Positions 54,001 through 63,820 of a stretch of 64,000 nucleotides of DNA are shown here, in pieces. The notes beneath the pieces were generated by a model. It was given only the letters and a program-made list of their open reading frames with translations, had not been told where the DNA came from and ran no database searches. The stretch is from Candidatus Methanosphaera massiliense (GTDB lineage Archaea > Methanobacteriota > Methanobacteria > Methanobacteriales > Methanobacteriaceae), in NCBI RefSeq assembly GCF_028890305.1, contig NZ_JARBXM010000002.1, positions 1 through 64,000 on the forward strand. The letters are read 5' to 3'. Position 1 is the first letter of the stretch. Each line of letters starts with the position of its first letter. The translations under genes and the position numbers were made by a program.

Positions 54001-54636
54001 TCATATATTATTCCACTCCCGATAAAATTCTTCAAGAAAATCTCTCATAAACTGATCTCTTTTTATTGCAATATTATAACCCGTCTCTGTATTCATCATA
54101 TCTTTTAATAGTAACAGTTTCTCATAGAAATGATTGATAGTAGTCGTTTTATTCTTAACATACTCGTCACTATTCATGTTAAGATTAGGCTTACTATTTG
54201 GATTATAAATCATATTGCCTCTGCTACCACCATAAGCAAATGCTCTGGCAATACCTATTGCCCCTAATGCATCTAATCTATCAGCATCCTGTACAACCTG
54301 ACCCTCAAGTGAAGAAGGAATTTCCGTGTCATTTGCCTTGAAAGAAACTGTTTTTATAATATCTGTTACTTGTAGTTGTACCTGTTTATCAATATTATAC
54401 TTATTCATAAGTTTACATGCATTTTCAACTGAATCCATATTTCTTCCTGTTATCTTATAATCATCAACATCATGAAGTAATGACGCAAGTTCCACTATTT
54501 CTGTATTTGCTCCTTCTATTTTAGCTATGTATTTTGCTATTCTCATGACACGCAGTGTGTGAAAAAAATCATGTCCTCCATAATCATTCTCAAATATCTC
54601 TTCAACATCATCCATTAATTCCCTAGAAAATACCAT
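54001..54636 (-). CDS. HD-domain phosphohydrolase
   Basis: 211 residues. The metal-binding pattern is complete: HDFFHTLRV (first His), LASLLHDVDDYK (HD pair) and VVQDADRLDALGAIGIARAFAYGG (last Asp). This is the group of small HD hydrolases acting on nucleotides. GTGG lies before the ATG at 54636. It is 38 bases downstream of comB and likely cotranscribed. Confidence 0.92.
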   Translation of the reverse strand: MVFSRELMDDVEEIFENDYGGHDFFHTLRVMRIAKYIAKIEGANTEIVELASLLHDVDDYKITGRNMDSVENACKLMNKYNIDKQVQLQVTDIIKTVSFKANDTEIPSSLEGQVVQDADRLDALGAIGIARAFAYGGSRGNMIYNPNSKPNLNMNSDEYVKNKTTTINHFYEKLLLLKDMMNTETGYNIAIKRDQFMRDFLEEFYREWNNI

Positions 54637-54674
54637 TTAAATCTACCACTTTTTTAAATAAATATTAATGAAGA

Positions 54675-55376
54675 TTATAAATTAATTATTTTACCATCCT
54701 TATATAGAGGAACTATGTCAAGTTTACTGATTTCATGACAAACTACTATGTCATCTTTAAAACCATGTTTTGTTAATCGTTCTGCTGCAAGAGAGGTATC
54801 TATTAATTCTCTAGCTCTATCATGATTACTTGATAATAACTTTGAAATCAATGCAGATTCTTCAACATCTAAGTCAATAGATCTTTCATTAGCAATATTT
54901 ACTATTTCTTCAACTATTAACCCAGCACCTATACAATCTTCTGTACTGAAAAGTCCATGCCATCCAGCCATGATTAATTCTATTTCATCGGTAGCTAATG
55001 ATAATGCTTTATCTGCAACAGCACGTGCATTAATTGCAGATCCTATTAATATCTTAATATTCTTATTTCTGTTATATATGTTTTCTAATACACGTGTTCC
55101 ATTAGTAGTTTTTAATACTAGTGTGTCAGCAGTATAATCTTTAATTTTATGTGGAGAATTTGATAAATCAAATCCTTCGATTGGTTTTAAATCCTTTTCT
55201 CCAGCTAGTATTGTATTATTATCCTGTAAATCTAATGCTTTATCCGTACTGTTAACAGGAATTACTTTATTGAAATTATTTAATGCCACTGTTATTGTTG
55301 TACTTGCTCTTAATAAATCAATGACAATTGTTAAATCATCAGTAGTAGAATTAAACTGAGATACTCTTATTTTCAT
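54675..55376 (-). CDS. comB: 2-phosphosulfolactate phosphatase (coenzyme M biosynthesis)
   Basis: 233 residues from ATG 55376, after GAGTGAAAA. TIVIDLLRASTTITVALNNF, ILAGEKDLKPIEGFDLSNSP, LVLKTTNGTRVLENIY and IGSAINARAVADKAL match ComB, the Mg-dependent phosphatase that makes sulfolactate. This is one of the clues that the organism is a methanogen. No comA or comC lies adjacent; the downstream partner is the HD hydrolase. Confidence 0.9.
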   Translation of the reverse strand: MKIRVSQFNSTTDDLTIVIDLLRASTTITVALNNFNKVIPVNSTDKALDLQDNNTILAGEKDLKPIEGFDLSNSPHKIKDYTADTLVLKTTNGTRVLENIYNRNKNIKILIGSAINARAVADKALSLATDEIELIMAGWHGLFSTEDCIGAGLIVEEIVNIANERSIDLDVEESALISKLLSSNHDRARELIDTSLAAERLTKHGFKDDIVVCHEISKLDIVPLYKDGKIINL

Positions 55377-55635
55377 AGTTTTCACTCATTAATTTTTTTT
55401 AATTACTTATTATTTCTAATTTTATTAATATATTAAATAAGTGATGTACAATAAATATACTCAAAAAATTTTTATATACTATCAAAAATAAATATAATTA
55501 CAACAAATGTACAAAAATTGTACATATTTAGAAATATTAATAATAAGTATTGCTACAAAAAAAATGTGGATTATATTACTATATTAAAACAAAATATAAA
55601 AATATAGACAATACTCCACATGGAGGATAAGATAT

Positions 55636-56691
55636 ATGAAAGATGATAAAATCATATATATAACAAATGAAGAGGTAAACAAACCCAATCCAAACACGTC
55701 ACAGGAAATACCTCAAGAAGAACAAAAAAACATAAAACAACCAGAAAAGAAAAAATCGTTATATAAATACCTGACAACAATACTATTAGCTATATTAATT
55801 TATGTTCTATGTGCATGGTCTTCACAGGTACCCATGGCAGAAATAATAGACGTAGAACTACCTACAATAGTATTTGCATCACTAATAATTACATGTCTAG
55901 TAGAAAACAACTATGAAAAAATAGCATACATTGGATATCTTATAGTAATATGTGTAATTTATCTAATACAGCCAAGTTATGCATTTCTCATATTATCAGC
56001 ACTAATAGCACAAGCATGTACATCAATAACATACAAGATATTCTACAATGTTTATGATTACAATATTAATAACACAGAAGTAGTAAATAAAAAACAAAGT
56101 AGAATAATCCAATATTATCATAGAATGAAATATCACATAGCCCTATCTATAGTCATCTTTATTGCATTTACATTACTATCATACTATTACCCATCAGTAT
56201 TCCAGCAATTAGTAATGCCAGCTCTTCAAGGAATGAATGAAGGAGTAAACAATGGAACAGTACAACTATCAACAGTACCATTATTTACCAATAACTTCAC
56301 AGTAGCAATAAACATGTTCTTAGGCGGAGCATATTTCAGTATAGTAACACTATACCTACTAATATACAATGCATTAGTAATTGGATTTACAGGATCAACA
56401 CTACCAATAGTATACTACCTTACATTCACATTACCACATGGAATAGTAGAACTCACAGCTATAATACTATCAGGAGCTGCAGGATTTAGATTAACACAGG
56501 CAATAATAACAATACTTAGTGGAATTCCAAATGATGACGCACCATTTACTGATTATGTGATTGTTGGTGGACGAATGATAGTTGATAGCTTAATATTACT
56601 AGTAATTTTCACAATACTATTAATAATCGCAGCATTCATAGAAGCTAACTTAACAATACCTCTTGGAACAACAATATTAGGACTTATATAA
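55636..56691 (+). CDS. SpoIIM-like integral membrane protein
   Basis: 351 residues with TGGAGGATA before the ATG. A polar, Pro/Gln-rich N-terminus of about 45 residues precedes about eight helices. The second half has the SpoIIM (DUF95) blocks NNFTVAINMFLGGAYFSIVTLYLLIYNALVIGF and LPHGIVELTAIILSGAAGFRL. In methanogens this family is common and of unknown function. The extra N-terminal membrane part is not usual for SpoIIM. Confidence 0.88.
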   Translation: MKDDKIIYITNEEVNKPNPNTSQEIPQEEQKNIKQPEKKKSLYKYLTTILLAILIYVLCAWSSQVPMAEIIDVELPTIVFASLIITCLVENNYEKIAYIGYLIVICVIYLIQPSYAFLILSALIAQACTSITYKIFYNVYDYNINNTEVVNKKQSRIIQYYHRMKYHIALSIVIFIAFTLLSYYYPSVFQQLVMPALQGMNEGVNNGTVQLSTVPLFTNNFTVAINMFLGGAYFSIVTLYLLIYNALVIGFTGSTLPIVYYLTFTLPHGIVELTAIILSGAAGFRLTQAIITILSGIPNDDAPFTDYVIVGGRMIVDSLILLVIFTILLIIAAFIEANLTIPLGTTILGLI

Positions 56692-56841
56692 AAAAAATAA
56701 TATCTCCTCTCTTCTTTTTCTTTTAATGACTGTTTAAGATACACTCTTTTTTTTATTATATAATCAGCATTATTTAAAAAAAATAATAAATGAACATTTC
56801 TAAATATTAATGTAAGGAATAAAATTTGGAGTTTTAATATT

Positions 56842-57627
56842 ATGGAACTTATTGATATTGGTCTTAATTTAATGCATAAATCTTATAAAAATGATAGAAA
56901 AAAAGTTATGGATGATGCCACCGAAAATGGTGTGACAAAAGCTATTATTACCGGAAGCAGTGTACCTTCAAGTATTAGTGCTGCTAATTATGCTACCAAC
57001 TATCCTGGAGTATTATATTCTACCTGTGGTGTTCATCCTCATGACGCAAAGACTTGTGATGAAAATACTATACCTACTCTTAGAAAACTTGCCTCAAAAG
57101 ATTGTGTAGTTGCTATCGGTGAATGTGGATTAGATTATAACCGTAATTATTCTCCACAGAATGTTCAGAGAAAATGGTTTGAAGAACAGATTAAACTAGC
57201 TGAAGAACTTGACATGCCCCTATTTTTACATGACAGAGAATCTTATGATGATTTTGCTAAAATCCTTAGAAAACATAAAAATGTTACAGACCGCTCTGTA
57301 GTTCATTGTTTTACAGGAACTAAATATGAAGCTGAGGATTATCTTGACCTTGGATGTTATATTGGTGTTACCGGATGGATATGTGATGAAAGACGTAACC
57401 AAGATTTATTAAAGGCTATTAAAATAATTCCACCAGAAAAATTAATGATTGAAACAGATGCACCATTTTTAATGCCACGTGATTTTGAGAAGAAGCCTAA
57501 GAAAAATAGAAATGAACCAAAATATCTTCCACATATATTAAAAAGAATTGCAAAGGAAATGAACATACCATATGAAAAATTAGGAGAAATAGTAACTAAT
57601 AATACTAAAGAATTCTTTAGAATTTAA
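56842..57627 (+). CDS. tatD: TatD-family metal-dependent hydrolase
   Basis: 261 residues with TTTGGAG before the ATG. The TIM-barrel metal site is visible, though the first H-x-H is replaced: IDIGLNLMHKSY (normally D-x-H-x-H), TCGVHPHDAKT, AIGECGLDYNRNY, LFLHDRESYDDF, VVHCFTG and MIETDAPFLMPR. The N-L-M-H form of the first motif is seen in TatD proper. It acts as a 3'-5' DNase in bacteria; the archaeal role is less certain. Confidence 0.92.
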   Translation: MELIDIGLNLMHKSYKNDRKKVMDDATENGVTKAIITGSSVPSSISAANYATNYPGVLYSTCGVHPHDAKTCDENTIPTLRKLASKDCVVAIGECGLDYNRNYSPQNVQRKWFEEQIKLAEELDMPLFLHDRESYDDFAKILRKHKNVTDRSVVHCFTGTKYEAEDYLDLGCYIGVTGWICDERRNQDLLKAIKIIPPEKLMIETDAPFLMPRDFEKKPKKNRNEPKYLPHILKRIAKEMNIPYEKLGEIVTNNTKEFFRI

Positions 57628-57682
57628 TCCTTCTCTAACATCCTTCTTTTATATTTTATTACACTTTCTATTAAAATAATTA

Positions 57683-58240
57683 TTATATAAAATACCATAC
57701 TATTGATGATAATAAACAAAAGACACTTATTAATTCAGGATATCCATTTAACCCTATACTGATACCTAGGATAAATAATACTAAAACTATCATGACTTCT
57801 TTTTTATTATAACTGATTTCATTTAATTTCCCACTAATATTTACTAAACATCTGGTTAATATCAGAAATGTTATGTATACTAGAATAAAATTAATACTAT
57901 ATATTAACTGTGAGATTAATGAGTGAAAATTCTCTGAGAGTAATGATGTTATGTAAGGTAATATAATTAACAGTACTAATAATACAGCTGTAATTATAAT
58001 AACTGAATTATTGATAGTTCTTACCTGTTGAAATATAGTATGATGATTCATCCATAGGGTTATACATATTATAAAACTTATAATATATGGTAAATATAAG
58101 AATTTTAGTTTCCATATAGCTGCTAATGATGGCTGTTCTAGTTGAGGTAATTGTATTACTAGTACTGTCATTATGATAACAATAACAGCATCGGATATTA
58201 CTTCTATTCCATCAGAATTTATTTCTTTTTTTGTAATCAT
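57683..58240 (-). CDS. TMEM175-like (DUF1211) membrane protein
   Basis: 185 residues from ATG 58240, behind GGTGAAAAGG. NSDGIEVISDAVIVIIMTVLVIQLP is the TM1 of the TMEM175 potassium channel family, whose R-x-x-x-F-S-D motif is reduced here to G-I-E-V-I-S-D. Five more helices follow, including LWMNHHTIFQQVRTINNSVIIITAVLL. It probably forms a tetrameric cation channel; selectivity is uncertain given the altered motif. Confidence 0.85.
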   Translation of the reverse strand: MITKKEINSDGIEVISDAVIVIIMTVLVIQLPQLEQPSLAAIWKLKFLYLPYIISFIICITLWMNHHTIFQQVRTINNSVIIITAVLLVLLIILPYITSLLSENFHSLISQLIYSINFILVYITFLILTRCLVNISGKLNEISYNKKEVMIVLVLFILGISIGLNGYPELISVFCLLSSIVWYFI

Positions 58241-58644
58241 AATCCTTTTCACCATTATTATATATTTTAGTTTATTTTTATATTAATTTTTAAATATAAA
58301 AACATTTATATATTAATATATATTGATACATAATCATGTGCAGATAATGATAAAGAAAAAACAATTAAAAATAGTAATAAAAATAATAATACTAATTTAA
58401 TTTTAGAAAAAACTTTAGAATCTGCAAAAAAATAAAGACTAAAAAAAAATTGTTAACAATAATAATAACAAATTATCCTATTATACTAACTTAGAAAAAG
58501 ATAGTATAAATTTATTATCAATCAAAAAAGAAATACTCCCCCTATTAGGGAGTATTCTACTTTTTTTAAATTAAAAACTAGTTTTATTAATAAAGAACAA
58601 TAAACATAAAATAAACTAGAAAAAAAGGTAGGATGTAGGTTTAA
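58241..58644. other. Divergent intergenic region with hairpin
   Basis: About 400 AT-rich bases. It holds the inverted repeat at 58532-58556 upstream of the arsR-type gene. No ORF or RNA gene is seen. Confidence 0.4.
58532..58556. promoter_or_regulatory. Inverted repeat upstream of the ArsR-type gene
   Basis: AATACTCCC (58532-58540) and GGGAGTATT (58548-58556) are perfect complements with a seven-base spacer. A T7 run follows at 58561-58567, so it could be a terminator of a short transcript. Alternatively, at about 90 bases before the ATG, it could be a regulator site. Confidence 0.5.
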
Positions 58645-58986
58645 ATGAATCATGAAGATTTAAAAAAACAAAACATTAAAGAACTGCGAGAACTCGAAAA
58701 AACATTACCCTCCAATGAAGAATTTGAAGATTATTCTGATAAATTAAAAGCATTATCAGACCCTACAAGATTAAAAATTCTATACTTATTGGGAACTGAT
58801 TTAAAGTGTACCTGTTCTATCCAAGAAGTTCTTGATAAACCACAATCAAACATATCACACCATCTAAAGATACTAAAAAACGCAGGATTTATAGAAAGTG
58901 AAAAAGATGGTGTATGGGTATATCATAAACTAAAAGATCCAAAACTTATTGAATTATTAAATCAGATAATAAATATCATAAAATAA
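58645..58986 (+). CDS. ArsR-family transcriptional regulator
   Basis: 113 residues; AGGATGTAGG precedes the ATG. The winged helix is standard: LKALSDPTRLKILYLLGTDLKCTCSIQEVLDKPQSNISHHLKILKNAGFIESEKDGVWVYHKL. The CTCS pair (Cys-x-Cys at the start of helix 3, residues 54-56) resembles the metal or arsenite sensor of ArsR/CadC-type repressors. No transporter follows, so its target is elsewhere or is the next gene, 22 bases downstream. Confidence 0.9.
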   Translation: MNHEDLKKQNIKELRELEKTLPSNEEFEDYSDKLKALSDPTRLKILYLLGTDLKCTCSIQEVLDKPQSNISHHLKILKNAGFIESEKDGVWVYHKLKDPKLIELLNQIINIIK

Positions 58987-59008
58987 TACTTTCCAAAATA
59001 ATAAAAAA

Positions 59009-59965
59009 ATGATTAAGATGAATGATAAAATATATTGTTCTTGCTGTGGCGTAGAAAACTCTATAAACCAAGATTATTGTAAAGATTGCGGGGAGATCTT
59101 ACATAATTTCAAGGAATATGAAACAAATAATGAAATCAACACTATAGAGGAATTATTTACAGCCACTCATTATCATCAATTAACAGATAAAATATTGAGA
59201 ATAGAATCATATAAAGCAATTATTCAGAACATTATAGAAACAGGTGAAAATGAAATAATATATAAAAAGAAAATGACCCCCCTAAATAGAATAAAAGCTA
59301 TTGCTGATGCATATGCTAAAGTAATATATAAAAATAGAGGCAATACATATGGTGAGTACGCATACAATGTAATATGTATAGATAAACAGTTTGACTCAGC
59401 AATCCAAATAGCCACGATATTACATGAATTAACACATCACCTATTTAATGAGATAATAGAAGAAATATTAATCTTTCTATGGAATGTAAGAAAAACACCT
59501 ATGCTTGAATCATTTATACAAACAATGATAACAATACCATCCATACTATTAATCAGTGAATATTGTGCAAGTAGTATAGAAAAAGAATACTTACCACCGG
59601 AATATGTTTCATACTCATCCTTTAATTCAATATGTGCTGATTTAAACTATGATAAAAACATAATTCTACGGGCAGTTATTATAGGTAAGAGTATGACTGA
59701 GAGCATACATCAAATATTAAGTACATTTATAGATAAAGAATTAGAAGAAAAAATAATCAAAGAATTCCAAATAAATAATACTAAAACAATAGCTGAACCT
59801 ATCTGTATAACTGACATTGAAAAAAGTAATTATATATTACAAAATGTCTACCTTATGGATATGATAATAAACAGTTATGAAATAATGAATGATAAGCAAA
59901 TATATCCAAAAATAATAAAAAATAAGGAATATTATGAAAAGTTCTATGAAAAAGAGAGTGCTTAA
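59009..59965 (+). CDS. Zinc-ribbon protein with HExxH-type motif
   Basis: 318 residues. The N-terminal zinc ribbon is YCSCCGVENSINQDYCKDCGE. A long helical domain follows, containing TILHELTHHLFNEIIEE near 144-160, which fits the HExxH zinc site of metallopeptidases, with a possible third ligand in EYCASSIEKEY. Whether it is a protease is unproven. It begins 22 bases after the arsR-type stop and probably belongs to that operon. It converges with the 59962-61398 gene, whose product also has a zinc ribbon. Confidence 0.65.
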   Translation: MIKMNDKIYCSCCGVENSINQDYCKDCGEILHNFKEYETNNEINTIEELFTATHYHQLTDKILRIESYKAIIQNIIETGENEIIYKKKMTPLNRIKAIADAYAKVIYKNRGNTYGEYAYNVICIDKQFDSAIQIATILHELTHHLFNEIIEEILIFLWNVRKTPMLESFIQTMITIPSILLISEYCASSIEKEYLPPEYVSYSSFNSICADLNYDKNIILRAVIIGKSMTESIHQILSTFIDKELEEKIIKEFQINNTKTIAEPICITDIEKSNYILQNVYLMDMIINSYEIMNDKQIYPKIIKNKEYYEKFYEKESA

Positions 59966-61398
59966 TCATTAATCTTTTCATGATAAATCTTTGTTAATTC
60001 AAAATTCATATTATTAATATCTTCACTGTTTAAACATTTAAGAAGATAATTTAAAGATTCTTCTTTTGAAAAAATTAATTTATCAACATTCATTGAATCA
60101 TAAGCAGTGGAAAAGCTTATTTTTAATTTATTCATATTTATTGAATTATCTGTTAACACGTTACTTAAATATTCAATGAAATTCGAATCAATTGGCTTAA
60201 TACTTTTAACAGACATGTAATTATAATTTAATCCAAAAATAAACTTCTTTAATAATGTTACAATTTGATTTAAAGTATCTTTATTAATTTCATAATAATA
60301 TGCCTCTAAATCATAACTAGATATACAGGAACCAAGCATTCTTTCTTTAAAGAAATTTTCACGTTTAAAAATAATATATGATACAAGTAAATCCTCTTGA
60401 TCAACATTTTGATTAGTAGAAATGAAATTATCAAAACTAATAATATCATCCATACACGTGTTGATTATGAAAAAATTATAAATTAATACATGTTTATTAT
60501 TATTTAAATATGCCTCTCCTTTATCAGTTAAAGAATAAAGCCAGTTGTCCCTTTTATTAGCTATTTTATGAATATCCTTATAATCTAATACTGATAAAAA
60601 ATTTGAAAAATTCTGATAAAATTTACCCTTACGAATTTTAATTAATCCATCATTTGCTAATTCATTTATTACTTCAAGAACATTGTTTATTTTATATGAT
60701 GAGTAAACTTCTTTATTAATATATTCGATACTCTCATATTTTTTAATATAATATAATAAAATTACTTTAAAATAGTGATGATAAAGTTCAATTTTTTCAA
60801 TCTTATTTTCATATAAATCTTCTAATTCTTTATCCTCAATTATATTTCTTAATTCCGATGGATCTTCATTAAAAGAGGTTAATTCAATTGTATTATCTCT
60901 GTTAATTCTTAAAATATCTCCTGGTTTAATCTGTGTAGATTTTATACTGGATAATAATTCAAATAATGTAATTTGTGGAACTTGTTCATAGCCACAATTA
61001 TAACAATATTTATCTATAGCCAATATAGGACATCCACATTTTTCACAAATAACCTTGTTCTCATTATGATTATTCAGATATAATAAAACATCTTTATTAA
61101 ACTGGAATATGTGATTATTATGTGATTTATGAGAAGATAAAAGATTTAAAACATAATTTAATCTAGGAATAACATCTTCTTTAGCTAATTTTCCAGATAA
61201 TATTTCATTATTAAGTTTTAATTTAACAATATATCCATCAGTTTCATTTAAATGTAATTCAGATAATTTTTGTCGATATCCATCTGATAAATCATTAGTT
61301 CCTGTGACTTCATTAAATAAATCTAATGCATCATTTATATCTGGTGACATAATATTAATATCCATAATTTTTATATAATTTATTTTATCAATGAACAT
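59962..61398 (-). CDS. Unknown zinc-ribbon protein
   Basis: 478 residues as drawn; starts at ATG 61365 or 61350 are equally plausible, since no ribosome binding site is clear. Residues 1-110 are mixed. A zinc ribbon VICEKCGCPILAIDKYCYNCGYEQ lies near 117-140. GDILRINRDNTIELT starts a second part. KINNVLEVINELANDGLIKIRKG and LYSLTDKGEAYLNNNK near 240-300 look like a winged helix. The stop overlaps the convergent zinc-ribbon gene by four bases. No known family is recognised; a regulatory role is possible. Confidence 0.6.
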   Translation of the reverse strand: MFIDKINYIKIMDINIMSPDINDALDLFNEVTGTNDLSDGYRQKLSELHLNETDGYIVKLKLNNEILSGKLAKEDVIPRLNYVLNLLSSHKSHNNHIFQFNKDVLLYLNNHNENKVICEKCGCPILAIDKYCYNCGYEQVPQITLFELLSSIKSTQIKPGDILRINRDNTIELTSFNEDPSELRNIIEDKELEDLYENKIEKIELYHHYFKVILLYYIKKYESIEYINKEVYSSYKINNVLEVINELANDGLIKIRKGKFYQNFSNFLSVLDYKDIHKIANKRDNWLYSLTDKGEAYLNNNKHVLIYNFFIINTCMDDIISFDNFISTNQNVDQEDLLVSYIIFKRENFFKERMLGSCISSYDLEAYYYEINKDTLNQIVTLLKKFIFGLNYNYMSVKSIKPIDSNFIEYLSNVLTDNSINMNKLKISFSTAYDSMNVDKLIFSKEESLNYLLKCLNSEDINNMNFELTKIYHEKIND

Positions 61399-61687
61399 AA
61401 TTAAACATTGGCATTATATAAAATATTATTTCTGTACATTATAATATATCAATAAATATTATTAACAAAAAGAGTTGAATAGCTTTTCATTTTTAATCTT
61501 ATGAATATACTCTTTATTTTTTCAAATCCCTATTTTCAAATGTAATTTTAGGATTATTTTGTTAGAATTCTAAAATTTAAATAATTTAAAAAAAAAGGTT
61601 TATGTTTTTCATGAAGATTTTATTTATATTATTTAGGGTGCATATTATTGAATAAAAAAAAAATAAAAAATAAAAAATGAGTAATGA

Positions 61688-62308
61688 TTAATTATCATCT
61701 GACATTACAGGTACTAATTCTGGTTTAAGACTTTTTAATGCTCTCATAACAATTATTGTTACAGCACCTTCAAGTACTCCTACACCTGCCTCAACAGGTA
61801 CTATTATGGTTAGTCCATAAGTTATTGGGAATGTTCCTGCTATTGCATATTCTATACTTGCTATTAATCCAAGTAATGTTATTGTACCAAAACCTGATAT
61901 AAATAATGCTACATCTCTGTTTATTTTATGTAATAGTTTATATATTCCATAAGCTATTATTGGTGCTAGTATAGCTAAGTTTAATAGGTTTACTCCTAAT
62001 GTGGAGATTCCTCCTTCTCCAAAGAATGCTTGTATTATTGTTACGAACATGTATACTATCATTGAAGTTCTTAAATCATATAGTGCTAGTATTGTGATTA
62101 AGGATACGTGGACACATGCTGCAACAGGTAGTGGAAGTTCAATCATTTGAACTATTACAGTAGCTACTACAAACAATGCAATCATAGGTATACTCTTTTC
62201 ATCTAGTTGGTCTTTAGATTTATAGAATATTATTGCTAGAAGTATTATTGCAACTGCTGCATATATTATTAATGGATATCCTGTAATCATTCCATCTGGT
62301 ATGTGCAT
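61688..62308 (-). CDS. cbiM: CbiM-type substrate-binding membrane subunit of a cobalt/nickel ECF transporter
   Basis: 206 residues, with GAGGTGA before the ATG. The invariant start MHIPDG provides the N-terminal metal site (amino group, His2). IELPLPVAACVHVSLITI holds the second conserved His, and about six to seven helices follow. CbiN, CbiQ and CbiO are not next to it, so the energising module must be encoded elsewhere. Regulation through the GC-rich palindrome upstream is likely. Confidence 0.92.
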   Translation of the reverse strand: MHIPDGMITGYPLIIYAAVAIILLAIIFYKSKDQLDEKSIPMIALFVVATVIVQMIELPLPVAACVHVSLITILALYDLRTSMIVYMFVTIIQAFFGEGGISTLGVNLLNLAILAPIIAYGIYKLLHKINRDVALFISGFGTITLLGLIASIEYAIAGTFPITYGLTIIVPVEAGVGVLEGAVTIIVMRALKSLKPELVPVMSDDN

Positions 62309-62408
62309 TTATTTTCACCTCAAAATTTTTTTTATAATTAATAACTCGAATTAAACCTATGAGATAAGTTTAGTTATTTAATTCCTAGTTAGTATTATGT
62401 AAATACCA

Positions 62409-62440
62409 CTATATAAACGTTCTATAGCCCTATAGGGGTA
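62409..62440 (-). promoter_or_regulatory. cbiM promoter with GC-rich palindrome
   Basis: On the minus strand TACCCCTATAGGGCTA (62425-62440) lies just upstream of a TATA box TTTATATAG (62409-62417). The sequence is an imperfect version of the TACCCCTAGGGGTA palindrome at the feoA promoter. The shared element suggests one metal-responsive regulator. Confidence 0.55.
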
Positions 62441-62487
62441 TACGTATAACGTTAAACTAAATTATAATAAAAATTAGTGGAGGTTAA

Positions 62488-62553
62488 ATGAAAATATGCT
62501 CATATGATAAATTACTAAACCATGACATGATAAAGAAGTATAATTTATCTTAA
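62488..62553 (+). CDS. Possible 21-residue peptide divergent from cbiM
   Basis: The ATG has an excellent GGAGGTTAA site. The frame reads MKICSYDKLLNHDMIKKYNL plus Ser and a stop. It shares the palindrome region with cbiM and faces away. It could be a true microprotein or the first codons of a lost gene. Confidence 0.35.
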   Translation: MKICSYDKLLNHDMIKKYNLS

Positions 62554-62629
62554 AAAAAATAATAATTAGTAATAAAATAATAAAAAAAGAATAATACTGA
62601 ATAAAAAAAATGTTAAAAAAAGAAGAAAA

Positions 62630-63760
62630 TTAGAAATATTGATAATCATCAAAAGCAAAAGAAACAGCTTTTAACACTTTAGGAATATCAATATGCTTAC
62701 TACAAACATCTATACAGTTATCACATCCAATACACTCATATGCTCCCCTATATTTCTTATTCAACACAAATGTTTGATAAAATCTTTTCTGAGAATAATT
62801 TCTCAAACCAGAGGACATTCTGTATGTATTAAATAAATTAAGATAATTTGGTATTAATATATCCATCGGACAAACATCTAAACATTGTAGACATCCAACA
62901 CAAGGAATTTCCATCCTACTTTTGATTATACGAACTCCTCTATTAATTATTTCTTTTTCTTCATCAGTAATTGGTTTAAAATTAACCATATAACCTACAT
63001 TATCAGCAACATGCTCAATTTTACTCATGTCACTTACAACCATGATAACTCCATCCAGACTAGCTAAAAATCTAACAGCCCATGAAGCATTAGATAATTT
63101 ATTATCATAATTATTATATAATCTAATAACTGTTTCAGGTAAATCAATTAAAGTTCTTCCTTTATATGGATCCATAACTATTATATCTTTTCCATGTTTT
63201 CTAGCTACATTATAATAGTTACCCGAGGATACTTCAAAATTATCCCAATCAAAGTAATTTAAAGGTAATTGTAGTACATCTACTTCATGATGTTTATCTA
63301 ATAAACCATCTAAATCCTTTGGTTTTCCAGAAAAACAAATTCCAATATTCTTTATCTTACCTTCATGTTTCTTATTTTCCATGAATTTGAATGATTCATC
63401 TTTAACTAATTTTTTTTCAGAGAAGGAATCAATATCAATCATATAATAATCAAAATAGTCAACACCACAACGTTCTAGCTGCTTATTAAATATTTCTTCC
63501 AAGTCATATGATCCATCTACAGACATAGTTGGCAATTTATCAGCTAATATTACTGATTCACGAGGATATCTGTTAATTACAGCTTTATGAATAGCCACTT
63601 CTGACATGCCATTATGACTAATGTATGATGTGTCAAAGTAGTTGAATCCCTTTTCAATGTAAAGGTCAACCATACCATTTAATCTATCAAGGTCAATACT
63701 TTTTATATCTTTCTTATTTACTAAAGGCAGGCGTTTAAATCCAAACCCTAATTTTTTCAT
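62630..63760 (-). CDS. Aldo/keto reductase fused to a two-cluster ferredoxin domain
   Basis: 376 residues. The barrel has GFNYFDTSYISHNGMSEVAI (catalytic Asp, Tyr), ILADKLP (Lys), YYMIDIDSFSE and IKNIGICFSGKP. After about residue 280 come CVGCLQCLDVCPMDILIP and CIGCDNCIDVCSKHIDIP, two [4Fe-4S] motifs. The residue usually His (HxxD) in the substrate pocket is Asp here. Such ferredoxin-linked AKRs are common in methanogens and lack assigned substrates. It is followed upstream by a homologous gene cut by the window edge. Confidence 0.9.
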   Translation of the reverse strand: MKKLGFGFKRLPLVNKKDIKSIDLDRLNGMVDLYIEKGFNYFDTSYISHNGMSEVAIHKAVINRYPRESVILADKLPTMSVDGSYDLEEIFNKQLERCGVDYFDYYMIDIDSFSEKKLVKDESFKFMENKKHEGKIKNIGICFSGKPKDLDGLLDKHHEVDVLQLPLNYFDWDNFEVSSGNYYNVARKHGKDIIVMDPYKGRTLIDLPETVIRLYNNYDNKLSNASWAVRFLASLDGVIMVVSDMSKIEHVADNVGYMVNFKPITDEEKEIINRGVRIIKSRMEIPCVGCLQCLDVCPMDILIPNYLNLFNTYRMSSGLRNYSQKRFYQTFVLNKKYRGAYECIGCDNCIDVCSKHIDIPKVLKAVSFAFDDYQYF

Positions 63761-63820
63761 GTTATATCACAAATCCCTAACTATATTATTATATATTAAA
63801 TTCATACCATATAAAAAAAT

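Larger units (their letters stand above)
62309..62629. other. Divergent region between cbiM and the aldo/keto reductase terminator side
   Basis: It holds the cbiM promoter and palindrome (62409-62440) and a 21-codon ORF on the plus strand (62488-62553). The rest is A/T runs that probably terminate transcription. Confidence 0.45.
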
